Below are positions 1 through 6,433 of a stretch of 6,433 nucleotides of DNA, piece by piece; the first letter of the stretch is position 1, and each line of letters opens with the position of its first letter. The position numbers were made by a program, and so were the translations under genes. Origin of the DNA: Parvularculaceae bacterium (GTDB taxonomy: Bacteria; Pseudomonadota; Alphaproteobacteria; Caulobacterales; Parvularculaceae); assembly GCA_004213235.1 (NCBI GenBank), contig SHAI01000141.1, positions 1 to 6,433 on the forward strand. The letters run 5' to 3'. The notes under the pieces are model-generated. The model was not told the DNA's origin and ran no database searches. It was given only the letters and a program-made list of their open reading frames with translations.

Positions 1-19
1 CGAAAAAGATGGGGCCCCT

Positions 20-3000
20 ATGTATCGCAAAATTCTTCTGACCGCCGCCATTGTGCCGCTCGCCATCACCGCGGTTTCCGCGCAAGGGATCAGCAAATTT
101 TTCAGCGGACTTAATCAATCCGCTGACGATGCCAATAAAATGTCGTCGGAGTTGTTTGCCGGGTTTGAATTGCGCGGGATCGGGCCGGCCTTCATGTCCG
201 GGCGTATCGCCGATATCGACATTGACGAGAGTGATCCGTCCACCTGGTATGTGGCGGTGGGGTCCGGCGGCGTCTGGAAAACGGAAAATGCTGGAACCAC
301 CTGGAAGCCGATCTTTGATGATCAGACGTCCTACTCGATCGGGGATGTAACGATCGACCCCTCCAACTCCCACACAATCTGGGTCGGGACTGGCGAGAAT
401 GTTGGTGGGCGCCATGTCGGCTTCGGAGACGGCGTTTACCGTTCACGCGATGGCGGTGAGAGCTGGGAGCATCTCGGGCTTGAAAAGTCAGAACACATTT
501 CCACGATCATTGTGCACCCCGATGATCCCGACACCGTGTTCGTGGCATCGCAGGGGCCGCTCTGGTCCAAGGGCGGCGAGCGTGGCCTGTTTAAAACAAC
601 TGACGGCGGGAAGACCTGGGACAATGTGCTGTCAGCGGGTGAATGGACCGGCGTAACCGATATTGTGATGGACCCGCGCAACCCGGACCGGCTCTATGCG
701 GCGACCTGGCAACATCATCGAACTGTCGCAGCTTATGTCGGCGGCGGGCCAGAGTCAGGTGTTCATGTGTCCGACGATGGCGGCGCGACCTGGCAGGAGC
801 TGAAGAAGGGCCTTCCCAGCGGCAATATGGGCAAGATCGGCCTTGCCATTTCGCCGCAGAACCCGGACGTGGTTTATGCCGCGATCGAGACCGACCGTAG
901 AGAAGGTGGCGTCTGGCGGTCAGCAAACCGCGGTGCAAGCTGGACGAAGATGTCCGATGCGGTCGGTGGTGGCACCGGTCCGCATTACTATCAGGAGCTT
1001 TACGCAAGCCCGCATCAGTTCGACAAAATATACCTGGTAAGCAATTATAGTCAGGTGTCTGATGATGGCGGTAAAACTTTTGTGCGGATAAATAACGAAC
1101 ATAAGCATGTTGACGATCATGCGATTGCGTTCCGCAAGGATGATCCCGATTATATCCTGTTCGGGTCGGACGGCGGCTTGTATGAAAGTCATGATGGTGA
1201 GAAGTCCTGGCGTTATATCGCGAATTTGCCGGTCACGCAGTACTACAAAGTGGCCGTTGATGACGCGGTGCCCTTTTACAATGTCTATGGTGGCACCCAG
1301 GATAACAACACCCAGGGCGGGCCGTCGCGAACCGATAATCGGCATGGTATCCGTAACTCAGATTGGGAAGTTGTACTGTTTGCCGATGGGCATCAGCCGG
1401 CCACGGAGCCGGGCAATCCAGATATTATGTATGCGGAGTGGCAGGAAGGGAATCTGGCGCGTGTTGACCGCATAACGGGTGAGGTTGTGCATATTCAGCC
1501 ACAGCCGGAACCAGGCGAACCCGTTGAGCGCTTCAATTGGGATGCGCCTATTTTTGTTAGTCAGCACGATCCCAAGCGGATTTATTTTGGATCTTATCGG
1601 CTCTGGCGGTCAGACAATCGTGGTGATGATTGGACGGCCGTTTCGAAAGACCTGACGCGCAATGAAGACCGTATGCTGCTGCCTGTTATGGGGCGCCAAT
1701 GGTCGTGGGAAGCGGGCTGGGATTATCTTGCCATGTCGCAGTACAACACGATCACATCGGTTGGAGAATCTCCTCTTGATGAAAACATTCTGTATACCGG
1801 CACTGATGATGGTTTGATCAACTGGACGATCGATGGCGGTAAAACCTGGAACAAAGTTGAAGTCAGCAGTTTGCCTGGTGTGCCCAAGACGGCGTTCGTG
1901 AATGATATTCGCGCCGATTTGTTTGACGCGAATACGGTCTATGTCGCTCTCGACAATCACAAATATGGCGACTTCAAGCCATATCTGTACAAGAGCACTA
2001 ATAATGGTCGTACATGGACCTCCATGTTGGGGGATCTGCCCGAGCGCAATCTTGTCTGGCGGATTGTCCAGGATGATGAAGACAAGGACCTATTTTTCCT
2101 CGCAACGGAATTCGGGCTCTTTTTTAGTGTCGATGGCGGGACACAATGGGTTGAACTTGAAAATGGTGTGCCGAATATCTCCTTCCGTGATGTGACGATC
2201 CAGCGCCGTGAAGACGATGTTGTTGCCGCCTCGTTCGGTCGTGGCTTCTTTATCCTTGATGATTATTCGCCACTCCGCGGGGTGGACAAGGCTGCGCTTG
2301 GTGAGGAAGCACACCTGTTTACCGGCCGACGCGCATGGTGGTATGTGGAACAGCATCCGCTGGCTTTCTCCGAGCAGGGGTCACAAGGCCACAGTTTCTA
2401 TCGTGCGGAAAATCCACCATTCGGCGCGGTATTCACCTATTACCTAAAAGACGATCTGAAAACACAGGAAAAAATTCGTCAGGAGGCGGAAAAAGAAAAC
2501 GTCGAGAAATGGAAAGACACGCCATTTCCTGGCTATGACGTTGTTGAAAAGGAACGCCAGGAAACCGCACCAGAAGTCTGGCTAACCGTTCGTGATAGCG
2601 ACGGTAATGTCGTGCGGCGGATATCTGGATCAACCAAGAAAGGGTTCCACCGGGTCGCCTGGGACCTTCGTTATCCATCAATGGATGTGGTCAGGCCCGT
2701 CAGGAACGGAGACGATGAGCCATCGGGTTTCCTTGCGGCACCGGGGGAGTACACGGTGTCTTTGTCGAAGCGTGTGCAGGGGGAAACGACGGAGCTTATC
2801 GGTGCCCAGAAATTCACGGTTGAGCGTTTGCGCAAGGGGGCATTAGCCGGAGCAGAGCCTCAACTCGCGGCGGAATTCTGGGAACGGGCTGCAAAGCTGG
2901 ATCGCGGTGTTTCTGCTGCGAGTAAAGTAACCGGCGATCTGGAAGATAAAATCGCCGAATTGAAAACAGCGTTGGGACGCACGCGCAGCGCTCCTGCCGA

Positions 3001-3322
3001 ACTGGATGATCAGTGGGCGGTGATTAATCAGGAATTGAACGATATTATTGAGATGATGTCGGGCAATCAGTCGATGGCAGCGGTAGGGCAGGAAGCACCG
3101 GCGACGGTACAAAGCCGTCTTGGCAAGGTGATGGTTGGTGTTGGTCTGTCAACCTATGGCCCAACCGGTACCCATAAGAAACAACTGGCGTATGCTGAAC
3201 AGGAATATGCCGTTGCGCGAGAGCGTTTGAACAAACTTACTGGAGAGACTATTCCGGCGTTTGAGGCAGCACTTTTGGCAGCGGGAGGCCCCTGGACCAC
3301 GGGCGGTGCAATCCCGGAATAA
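20..3322 (+). CDS. Exported VPS10/sortilin-like BNR-repeat beta-propeller protein
   Basis: Complete 1100-residue protein of the bacterial family usually labelled VPS10 domain-containing, or 'glycosyl hydrolase' of the BNR/WD40-like type. An Sec signal peptide is visible: basic YRK at 2-4, hydrophobic stretch 5-19, likely cleavage after VSA at 19-21, so the mature protein should be periplasmic or outside the cell. Eleven Asp-box-like repeats (S/T-x-D-x-G-x-T-W) end at W95, W149, W200, W258, W308, F354, W397, W538, W610, W666 and W710, consistent with one or two beta-propellers. Family landmarks include TQDNNTQGGPS, GTDDGL before the ninth box and GRGFFILDDYSPLR near 740-755. Then come a GAVFTYYLKD segment (about 802), a charged helical stretch, an Ig-like module with VAWDLRY (879-885) and PGEYTV (908-913), a helical region from about 960, and a GPWTTGGAIPE-type end. 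ATG at 20 is chosen because the signal peptide begins there; the ribosome site is weak (GATGGGG at 8-14). Length is normal for the family. The molecular function is unknown; neither glycosidase activity nor a ligand can be read from the sequence. Confidence 0.93.
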   Translation: MYRKILLTAAIVPLAITAVSAQGISKFFSGLNQSADDANKMSSELFAGFELRGIGPAFMSGRIADIDIDESDPSTWYVAVGSGGVWKTENAGTTWKPIFDDQTSYSIGDVTIDPSNSHTIWVGTGENVGGRHVGFGDGVYRSRDGGESWEHLGLEKSEHISTIIVHPDDPDTVFVASQGPLWSKGGERGLFKTTDGGKTWDNVLSAGEWTGVTDIVMDPRNPDRLYAATWQHHRTVAAYVGGGPESGVHVSDDGGATWQELKKGLPSGNMGKIGLAISPQNPDVVYAAIETDRREGGVWRSANRGASWTKMSDAVGGGTGPHYYQELYASPHQFDKIYLVSNYSQVSDDGGKTFVRINNEHKHVDDHAIAFRKDDPDYILFGSDGGLYESHDGEKSWRYIANLPVTQYYKVAVDDAVPFYNVYGGTQDNNTQGGPSRTDNRHGIRNSDWEVVLFADGHQPATEPGNPDIMYAEWQEGNLARVDRITGEVVHIQPQPEPGEPVERFNWDAPIFVSQHDPKRIYFGSYRLWRSDNRGDDWTAVSKDLTRNEDRMLLPVMGRQWSWEAGWDYLAMSQYNTITSVGESPLDENILYTGTDDGLINWTIDGGKTWNKVEVSSLPGVPKTAFVNDIRADLFDANTVYVALDNHKYGDFKPYLYKSTNNGRTWTSMLGDLPERNLVWRIVQDDEDKDLFFLATEFGLFFSVDGGTQWVELENGVPNISFRDVTIQRREDDVVAASFGRGFFILDDYSPLRGVDKAALGEEAHLFTGRRAWWYVEQHPLAFSEQGSQGHSFYRAENPPFGAVFTYYLKDDLKTQEKIRQEAEKENVEKWKDTPFPGYDVVEKERQETAPEVWLTVRDSDGNVVRRISGSTKKGFHRVAWDLRYPSMDVVRPVRNGDDEPSGFLAAPGEYTVSLSKRVQGETTELIGAQKFTVERLRKGALAGAEPQLAAEFWERAAKLDRGVSAASKVTGDLEDKIAELKTALGRTRSAPAELDDQWAVINQELNDIIEMMSGNQSMAAVGQEAPATVQSRLGKVMVGVGLSTYGPTGTHKKQLAYAEQEYAVARERLNKLTGETIPAFEAALLAAGGPWTTGGAIPE

Positions 3323-3350
3323 CGGATTATCCGTATTGCCAAAACTTCAC

Positions 3351-3391
3351 GCGCCGCGCCCGGTTCATTCCGGCGCGGCGCAGTTGTTTCT
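3351..3391 (+). terminator. Probable rho-independent terminator after the propeller gene
   Basis: A perfect 10-bp inverted repeat pairs GCGCCGCGCC (3351-3360) with GGCGCGGCGC (3372-3381). Two further GC pairs (3362-3363 with 3370-3371) are possible around a bulged C at 3361, leaving a TTCATT loop. The stem begins 28 bases after the stop codon of the propeller gene. The tail (AGTTGTTTCT) is only moderately T-rich, so termination may be incomplete or the hairpin may instead protect the 3' end of the mRNA. Confidence 0.65.
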
Positions 3392-3410
3392 GATAATTGC
3401 GCCAGATAAA
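3384..3410 (+). promoter_or_regulatory. Weak candidate promoter for the transporter-oxoprolinase pair
   Basis: TTGTTT (3384-3389) and GATAAA (3405-3410) resemble -35 and -10 boxes but are separated by only 15 bases. An alternative -10-like GATAAT lies at 3392-3397 without a convincing -35. The site lies just after the terminator hairpin and about 40 bases before the transporter start, where a promoter would be expected if the pair is transcribed independently. The match is poor and the position is the main argument. Confidence 0.2.
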
Positions 3411-3450
3411 ACATTTCCCTTGAAGCCTTTTTCCGACATTGGATTCGACA

Positions 3451-4689
3451 ATGAAGTCTCGTTTGCCGAAATTTAACATTGGCCCCGGCGCGCTCGTCGC
3501 TGCGGCATTTATAGGTCCCGGTACGGTTACGGCGTGTACGGTCGCTGGTGCGACTTTTGGATTCACTTTGGTATGGGCTCTGGCTTTTGCAACCTTTGCT
3601 GCAATCATATTGCAAGACATGGCGGCGCGACTTGGGGCTGGAGCGGGGCACGGGCTTGGGGAGGCTCTGCTCCAGAGCTTACCTTCCCGAATAACGCGGC
3701 GCGCAGTGGTCGTCCTGTTATTGGCGGCGCTTGCGCTCGGCAATGCTGCCTATGAAGCGGGGAACCTTGTTGGCGGCGTTTTGGGGCTTGAGGTTCTCGC
3801 CGGGACGGGCCGTCGGCCCTTATATCTGATGGTTTTAGGGCTATGTGCCGGGGCGTTGCTCCTGTCCGGGCAGTATCGCCTTATCGAGCGGATTCTGGTC
3901 GGCCTCGTCATTGCGATGAGCCTAGCGTTTTTGATCAGTGCTGTGCTTGTCAGGCCAGACTTGTTGGCATTGCTGCGGGGGTTTGCGCCGCGGATCCCTG
4001 ACGGTGCCCAACTTACCGCCGCTGCCCTCATCGGCACGACGATTGTGCCGTATAATCTGTTTCTTCATGCCGCTAGCGTGCGAACGCGGTGGTACTCGGA
4101 AGAGAAGGCTTCGCGCGCCGTTTTCCTGGCGCGGCAAGATTCAAGAGTATCGATCGGTATCGGCGGTCTTGTGTCCATCTTGATACTGTCTACCGCTGCA
4201 ACGGCTTTGTTTGGGGCTGGCCTTGAGGTAAGAAATGCGGCGGATATGGCGCGCGGGCTTGAGCCTGTTTTTGGTGCCTATGCGAGGTATGCGATCGGGA
4301 TCGGGTTGTTCGCTGCGGGTCTGACTTCCGCGATCACGGCACCGCTGGCAACTGGATTGGTCGTGCAGGAACTGTTCGCAAAGACTGACAAGAACGTAGA
4401 CCCGACTAGCCGCCCGCTATTCAGGCTGTCGGCCTTGGGTGTTCTGATTTTTGGGATGATGATTGGTCTGTCGGGGTTTAATCCGATTACGCTCATTCTT
4501 TTGGCGCAGGCGGCGAACGCGCTGTTACTTCCCTTTGTGGCGGTATTCCTAATCCGTATCGCAAACAATTCCGATATTATGGGCAAGCACGCCAATTCCC
4601 TATTTGACAACATCGCCGGATGGCTGGTCGTGGCGCTGACATTCGCGCTTGGTATGCGTGGATTGCTGCGGGTATTTGGGATTTTGTAA
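3451..4689 (+). CDS. Divergent Nramp-family transporter lacking canonical metal-site residues
   Basis: Complete 412-residue inner-membrane protein of the Nramp family (LeuT/APC fold). About 11 hydrophobic segments are visible at roughly 11-33, 37-58, 85-112, 123-140, 147-167, 188-208, 233-254, 277-308, 323-342, 344-371 and 386-409. Family signatures are present: the GPG...IGPGTVT TM1 region, the GTTIVPYNLFLH TM6 region and the LAQAANALLLPF TM10 region. In classical Mn/Fe Nramps the ion is held by the Asp and Asn of DPGN in TM1 and the Met of MPHN in TM6. Here those motifs read GPGT (22-25) and VPYN (199-202), so Asp, Asn, Met and the neighbouring His are all replaced. The polar TM3 pair (Asp and Glu in classical members) appears as E102 and N105 in a hand alignment. 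Substrate is therefore open; Mn transport should not be assumed and mntH is not justified. ATG at 3451 is preferred; an in-frame TTG at 3439 would add four residues, and neither has a good ribosome site. The stop codon overlaps the start of the following 5-oxoprolinase, which suggests coupled expression and a shared role. Confidence 0.9.
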   Translation: MKSRLPKFNIGPGALVAAAFIGPGTVTACTVAGATFGFTLVWALAFATFAAIILQDMAARLGAGAGHGLGEALLQSLPSRITRRAVVVLLLAALALGNAAYEAGNLVGGVLGLEVLAGTGRRPLYLMVLGLCAGALLLSGQYRLIERILVGLVIAMSLAFLISAVLVRPDLLALLRGFAPRIPDGAQLTAAALIGTTIVPYNLFLHAASVRTRWYSEEKASRAVFLARQDSRVSIGIGGLVSILILSTAATALFGAGLEVRNAADMARGLEPVFGAYARYAIGIGLFAAGLTSAITAPLATGLVVQELFAKTDKNVDPTSRPLFRLSALGVLIFGMMIGLSGFNPITLILLAQAANALLLPFVAVFLIRIANNSDIMGKHANSLFDNIAGWLVVALTFALGMRGLLRVFGIL

Positions 4690-4691
4690 TG
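4678..4691 (+). promoter_or_regulatory. Translational coupling site (TAATG overlap with weak ribosome site)
   Basis: The transporter stop TAA (4687-4689) and the oxoprolinase start ATG (4689-4691) share one base. The only Shine-Dalgarno-like element is GGGA at 4678-4681, seven bases before the ATG. A weak ribosome site with an overlapping stop and start is the usual arrangement for re-initiation by ribosomes finishing the upstream gene, so the two proteins are probably made together. The start is supported because the conserved oxoprolinase N-terminal motif follows at residues 11-21. Confidence 0.7.
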
Positions 4692-6433
4692 GCGCAAAGT
4701 ACCTCCGCAAAGTGGCGTTTCTGGATCGATCGCGGTGGTACGTTTACTGACATCGTCGCGCAGGCACCGGATGGTGAACTGATCATAGAAAAACTTCTTT
4801 CAGAAGATCCGGCGAATTATGCCGATGCCGCAATTGAGGGCATTGGGCGGATATTGAAAACAGACCATGGGGCGCCAATTCCCGCCGACCAGATTGATCA
4901 CGTCAAAATGGGGACGACGGTTGCCACGAATGCGCTGTTGGAGCGCAAAGGCGCGCCGGTCTTGTTTGTTACAAATAGAGGGTTTTCGGACCTTCTGCAG
5001 ATTGGCGATCAATCTCGCCCGAAGCTGTTTGAGTTGGATATTCAAAAACCAACGCCGATTTATGAGGACACGTTAGAGATATCTGGCCGTGTGGATGTGG
5101 ACGGCCAGGAAATCGAAGCTTTGGATGAGGCTGCGGCGCGCGCGGAATTCGCCAAAGCCGCCCAGAGCGGGATGACCTCCTGTGCCATTGCGCTCATCAA
5201 TGCATGGCGATGGCCACAAATGGAGCAGCGATTGTCTGCCCTGGCGCGCGAGGCGGGTTTTACGAATGTCTCGGCAAGCCACGCGGTTAGCGGGCTCATC
5301 GGGCTTGTGCCGCGTGCCAGTACAACTCTGGTTGACGCTTATCTGTCGCCAGTGTTGAGCGCGTATGTGGCGCGGGTGGCGGCGGCTTTGCCGGGGGTGG
5401 ATCTCTATTTTATGAAGTCCAGCGGCGATCTAACGCGTGCTGAGGCGTTTCGCGGCAAGGATGCAGTCTTGTCGGGCCCGGCTGGTGGTTTGATTGCATC
5501 GGCAAAAACGGCAAAAACAGCTGGTGAGCCGAACATTATTACCTTCGATATGGGGGGCACATCGACGGATGTTGCGTTTTTCGATGGTTCTTTTGAAAGA
5601 ACAGATGATGCGGTGCTTGCCGGGGTAAAACTTCGTTCACCGATTATGTCGATCAACACCGTCGCTGCTGGCGGCGGGTCGGTCCTCTCATTCGATGGAG
5701 AGAAGTTCGCTGTCGGGCCTGAAAGTGCCGGCGCGGACCCCGGTCCGATGTGTTATCGCCGCGGCGGGCCGCTGACCGTCACCGATGCGAACTTATTTCT
5801 GGGTCGATTAGACCCTTCTCAGTTCCCGAAGATATTTGGGCCAAACCGTAATGAAACGCTCGATACCACGTCGGTAAAAGCTGCATTCGCGGCCTTGGGG
5901 GCGCAAGCGCGCATGGCTCCGGAAGAAGTGGCCCAGGGGTTTGTTGACATCGCTGTTGCCAATATGGCGCGGGCGATCAGACAGGTGACGCTGGAAAAGG
6001 GGCGCGATATTGACGGCTTCGCGTTGAACTGTTTCGGCGGAGCCGGCGGTCAGTTGGCATGCCGCGTTGCTTCAGAGCTCGGGGTGAAACGCGTTCTTGT
6101 GCACCCATTATCGGGGGTATTATCTGCATACGGTATGGGGCTGGCTGACCGCGGTGACATAGACCAGATAATGATTGAAGAACCGCTCCATGAGGCATCT
6201 CTGGTGCACGCAACGGCGATGGCAAAGGAATTAGAAAACGCCCAGCGAACGCGCTTGATTGAAACGGGTGCGCGGCCGGATGCGTTGACATCAATGCATG
6301 TGCTTCATCTCAAATACAGGGGAAGCGATACGACATTAGCGCTTTGTTTTAAGGATGCGGCGGCGCTTGAGGTAGAATTTCATAAGGCGCATTTGGCGCG
6401 TTTTGGATTTTCACGCATGGATCGGGAGATCAT
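4689..6433 (+). CDS. 5-oxoprolinase (ATP-hydrolysing), N-terminal part, cut by window end
   Basis: The open frame runs from ATG 4689 to the window edge without a stop, giving 581 residues plus two bases. It matches the HyuA half of single-chain 5-oxoprolinase, a cytoplasmic enzyme that opens 5-oxo-L-proline to L-glutamate using ATP. Landmarks in order: FWIDRGGTFTDIV (11-23, first phosphate-binding motif of the ASKHA-type ATPase fold), MGTTVATNALLERKG (74-88), GFSDLLQIGDQSRPKLFEL (98-116), LSGPAGG (261-267), FDMGGTSTDV (286-295, second phosphate motif), AAGGGS (326-331), VGPESAGADPGPMCY (342-356), LTVTDANLFLGRL (362-374), FGGAGGQLAC (449-458) and SGVLSAYGMGLAD (475-487). The run from MGTTVATN to LFLGRL is closer to the 5-oxoprolinase type than to hydantoinase or acetone carboxylase subunits. 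Single-chain members are near 1200-1300 residues with a HyuB domain following, so about half is missing here. Oddity: the usual GGAGGQHA motif has Leu at 456 in place of His. A stand-alone HyuA subunit, with HyuB as the next gene, cannot be excluded. Confidence 0.9.
   Translation, partial: MAQSTSAKWRFWIDRGGTFTDIVAQAPDGELIIEKLLSEDPANYADAAIEGIGRILKTDHGAPIPADQIDHVKMGTTVATNALLERKGAPVLFVTNRGFSDLLQIGDQSRPKLFELDIQKPTPIYEDTLEISGRVDVDGQEIEALDEAAARAEFAKAAQSGMTSCAIALINAWRWPQMEQRLSALAREAGFTNVSASHAVSGLIGLVPRASTTLVDAYLSPVLSAYVARVAAALPGVDLYFMKSSGDLTRAEAFRGKDAVLSGPAGGLIASAKTAKTAGEPNIITFDMGGTSTDVAFFDGSFERTDDAVLAGVKLRSPIMSINTVAAGGGSVLSFDGEKFAVGPESAGADPGPMCYRRGGPLTVTDANLFLGRLDPSQFPKIFGPNRNETLDTTSVKAAFAALGAQARMAPEEVAQGFVDIAVANMARAIRQVTLEKGRDIDGFALNCFGGAGGQLACRVASELGVKRVLVHPLSGVLSAYGMGLADRGDIDQIMIEEPLHEASLVHATAMAKELENAQRTRLIETGARPDALTSMHVLHLKYRGSDTTLALCFKDAAALEVEFHKAHLARFGFSRMDREI

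Noticed and set aside
11..18. GGGGCCCC palindrome just before the first start codon
   Set aside because: Eight bases at the window edge with no partner site visible; could be chance and cannot be judged without upstream sequence.
591..1345. Overlapping reverse-strand open frames of about 140 codons inside the propeller gene
   Set aside because: They lie wholly within a coding frame with clear domain repeats; composition is typical of shadow frames.
3439..3450. TTG start four codons upstream of the transporter ATG
   Set aside because: No better ribosome site than the ATG at 3451, and the extra residues match nothing conserved; kept only as an alternative.
3154..3651. Reverse-strand open frame of 165 codons spanning the end of gene 1, the gap and the start of the transporter
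   Set aside because: It overlaps two well-supported genes, is rich in Arg/Ser/Pro as expected from antisense of GC-rich coding DNA, and shows no recognisable motif.
5501..5518. Tandem 9-bp repeat (GGCAAAAAC twice) in the oxoprolinase
   Set aside because: Only two in-frame copies encoding Ala-Lys-Thr twice in a variable stretch between conserved motifs; likely replication slippage with no function implied.
1..6433. Search by eye for CRISPR repeats, tRNA/rRNA, insertion-sequence ends or phage genes
   Set aside because: No spaced repeats, RNA gene signatures, terminal inverted repeats or transposase/integrase motifs are visible; nearly all of the window is accounted for by three genes.

Overview
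The window carries three protein-coding genes, all on the + strand and packed tightly, with no RNA genes, mobile elements or CRISPR. Moderately GC-rich coding sequence, short gaps and the style of all three proteins suggest a Gram-negative proteobacterium. An alphaproteobacterium is my best guess, but it rests on family resemblance only, since there is no marker gene here.

Layout: (1) 20-3322 encodes a complete, exported 1100-residue beta-propeller protein of the sortilin/VPS10-like, BNR (Asp-box) repeat class. It has a clear signal peptide, eleven Asp-box-like repeats, an Ig-like module and a helical C-terminus. (2) The gap at 3323-3450 holds a strong GC-rich hairpin followed by a weak T-rich tail, most simply the terminator of gene 1, and a poor promoter candidate for what follows. 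(3) 3451-4689 encodes a complete 412-residue membrane protein of the Nramp fold with about 11 transmembrane segments. Its two metal-binding motifs are replaced: the usual DPGN of TM1 reads GPGT and the usual MPHN of TM6 reads VPYN. (4) Starting in the stop codon of the transporter (TAATG), 4689 to the window end encodes the first 581 residues of an ATP-dependent 5-oxoprolinase (HyuA-type ATPase half). The gene runs off the window before the expected HyuB-like half.

The propeller gene looks like a separate transcription unit. The transporter and the oxoprolinase look like a translationally coupled pair. Coupling of an Nramp homologue lacking the metal ligands to a 5-oxoproline-hydrolysing enzyme recalls the Bacillus subtilis ycsF-ycsG-ycsI-kipI-kipA-kipR locus, where an Nramp-family protein (YcsG) sits among 5-oxoprolinase subunit genes. 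My main hypothesis is that this Nramp branch moves 5-oxoproline (pyroglutamate) or a related small molecule, or a non-canonical cation needed by the enzyme, rather than Mn/Fe. This is inference from motifs and context.
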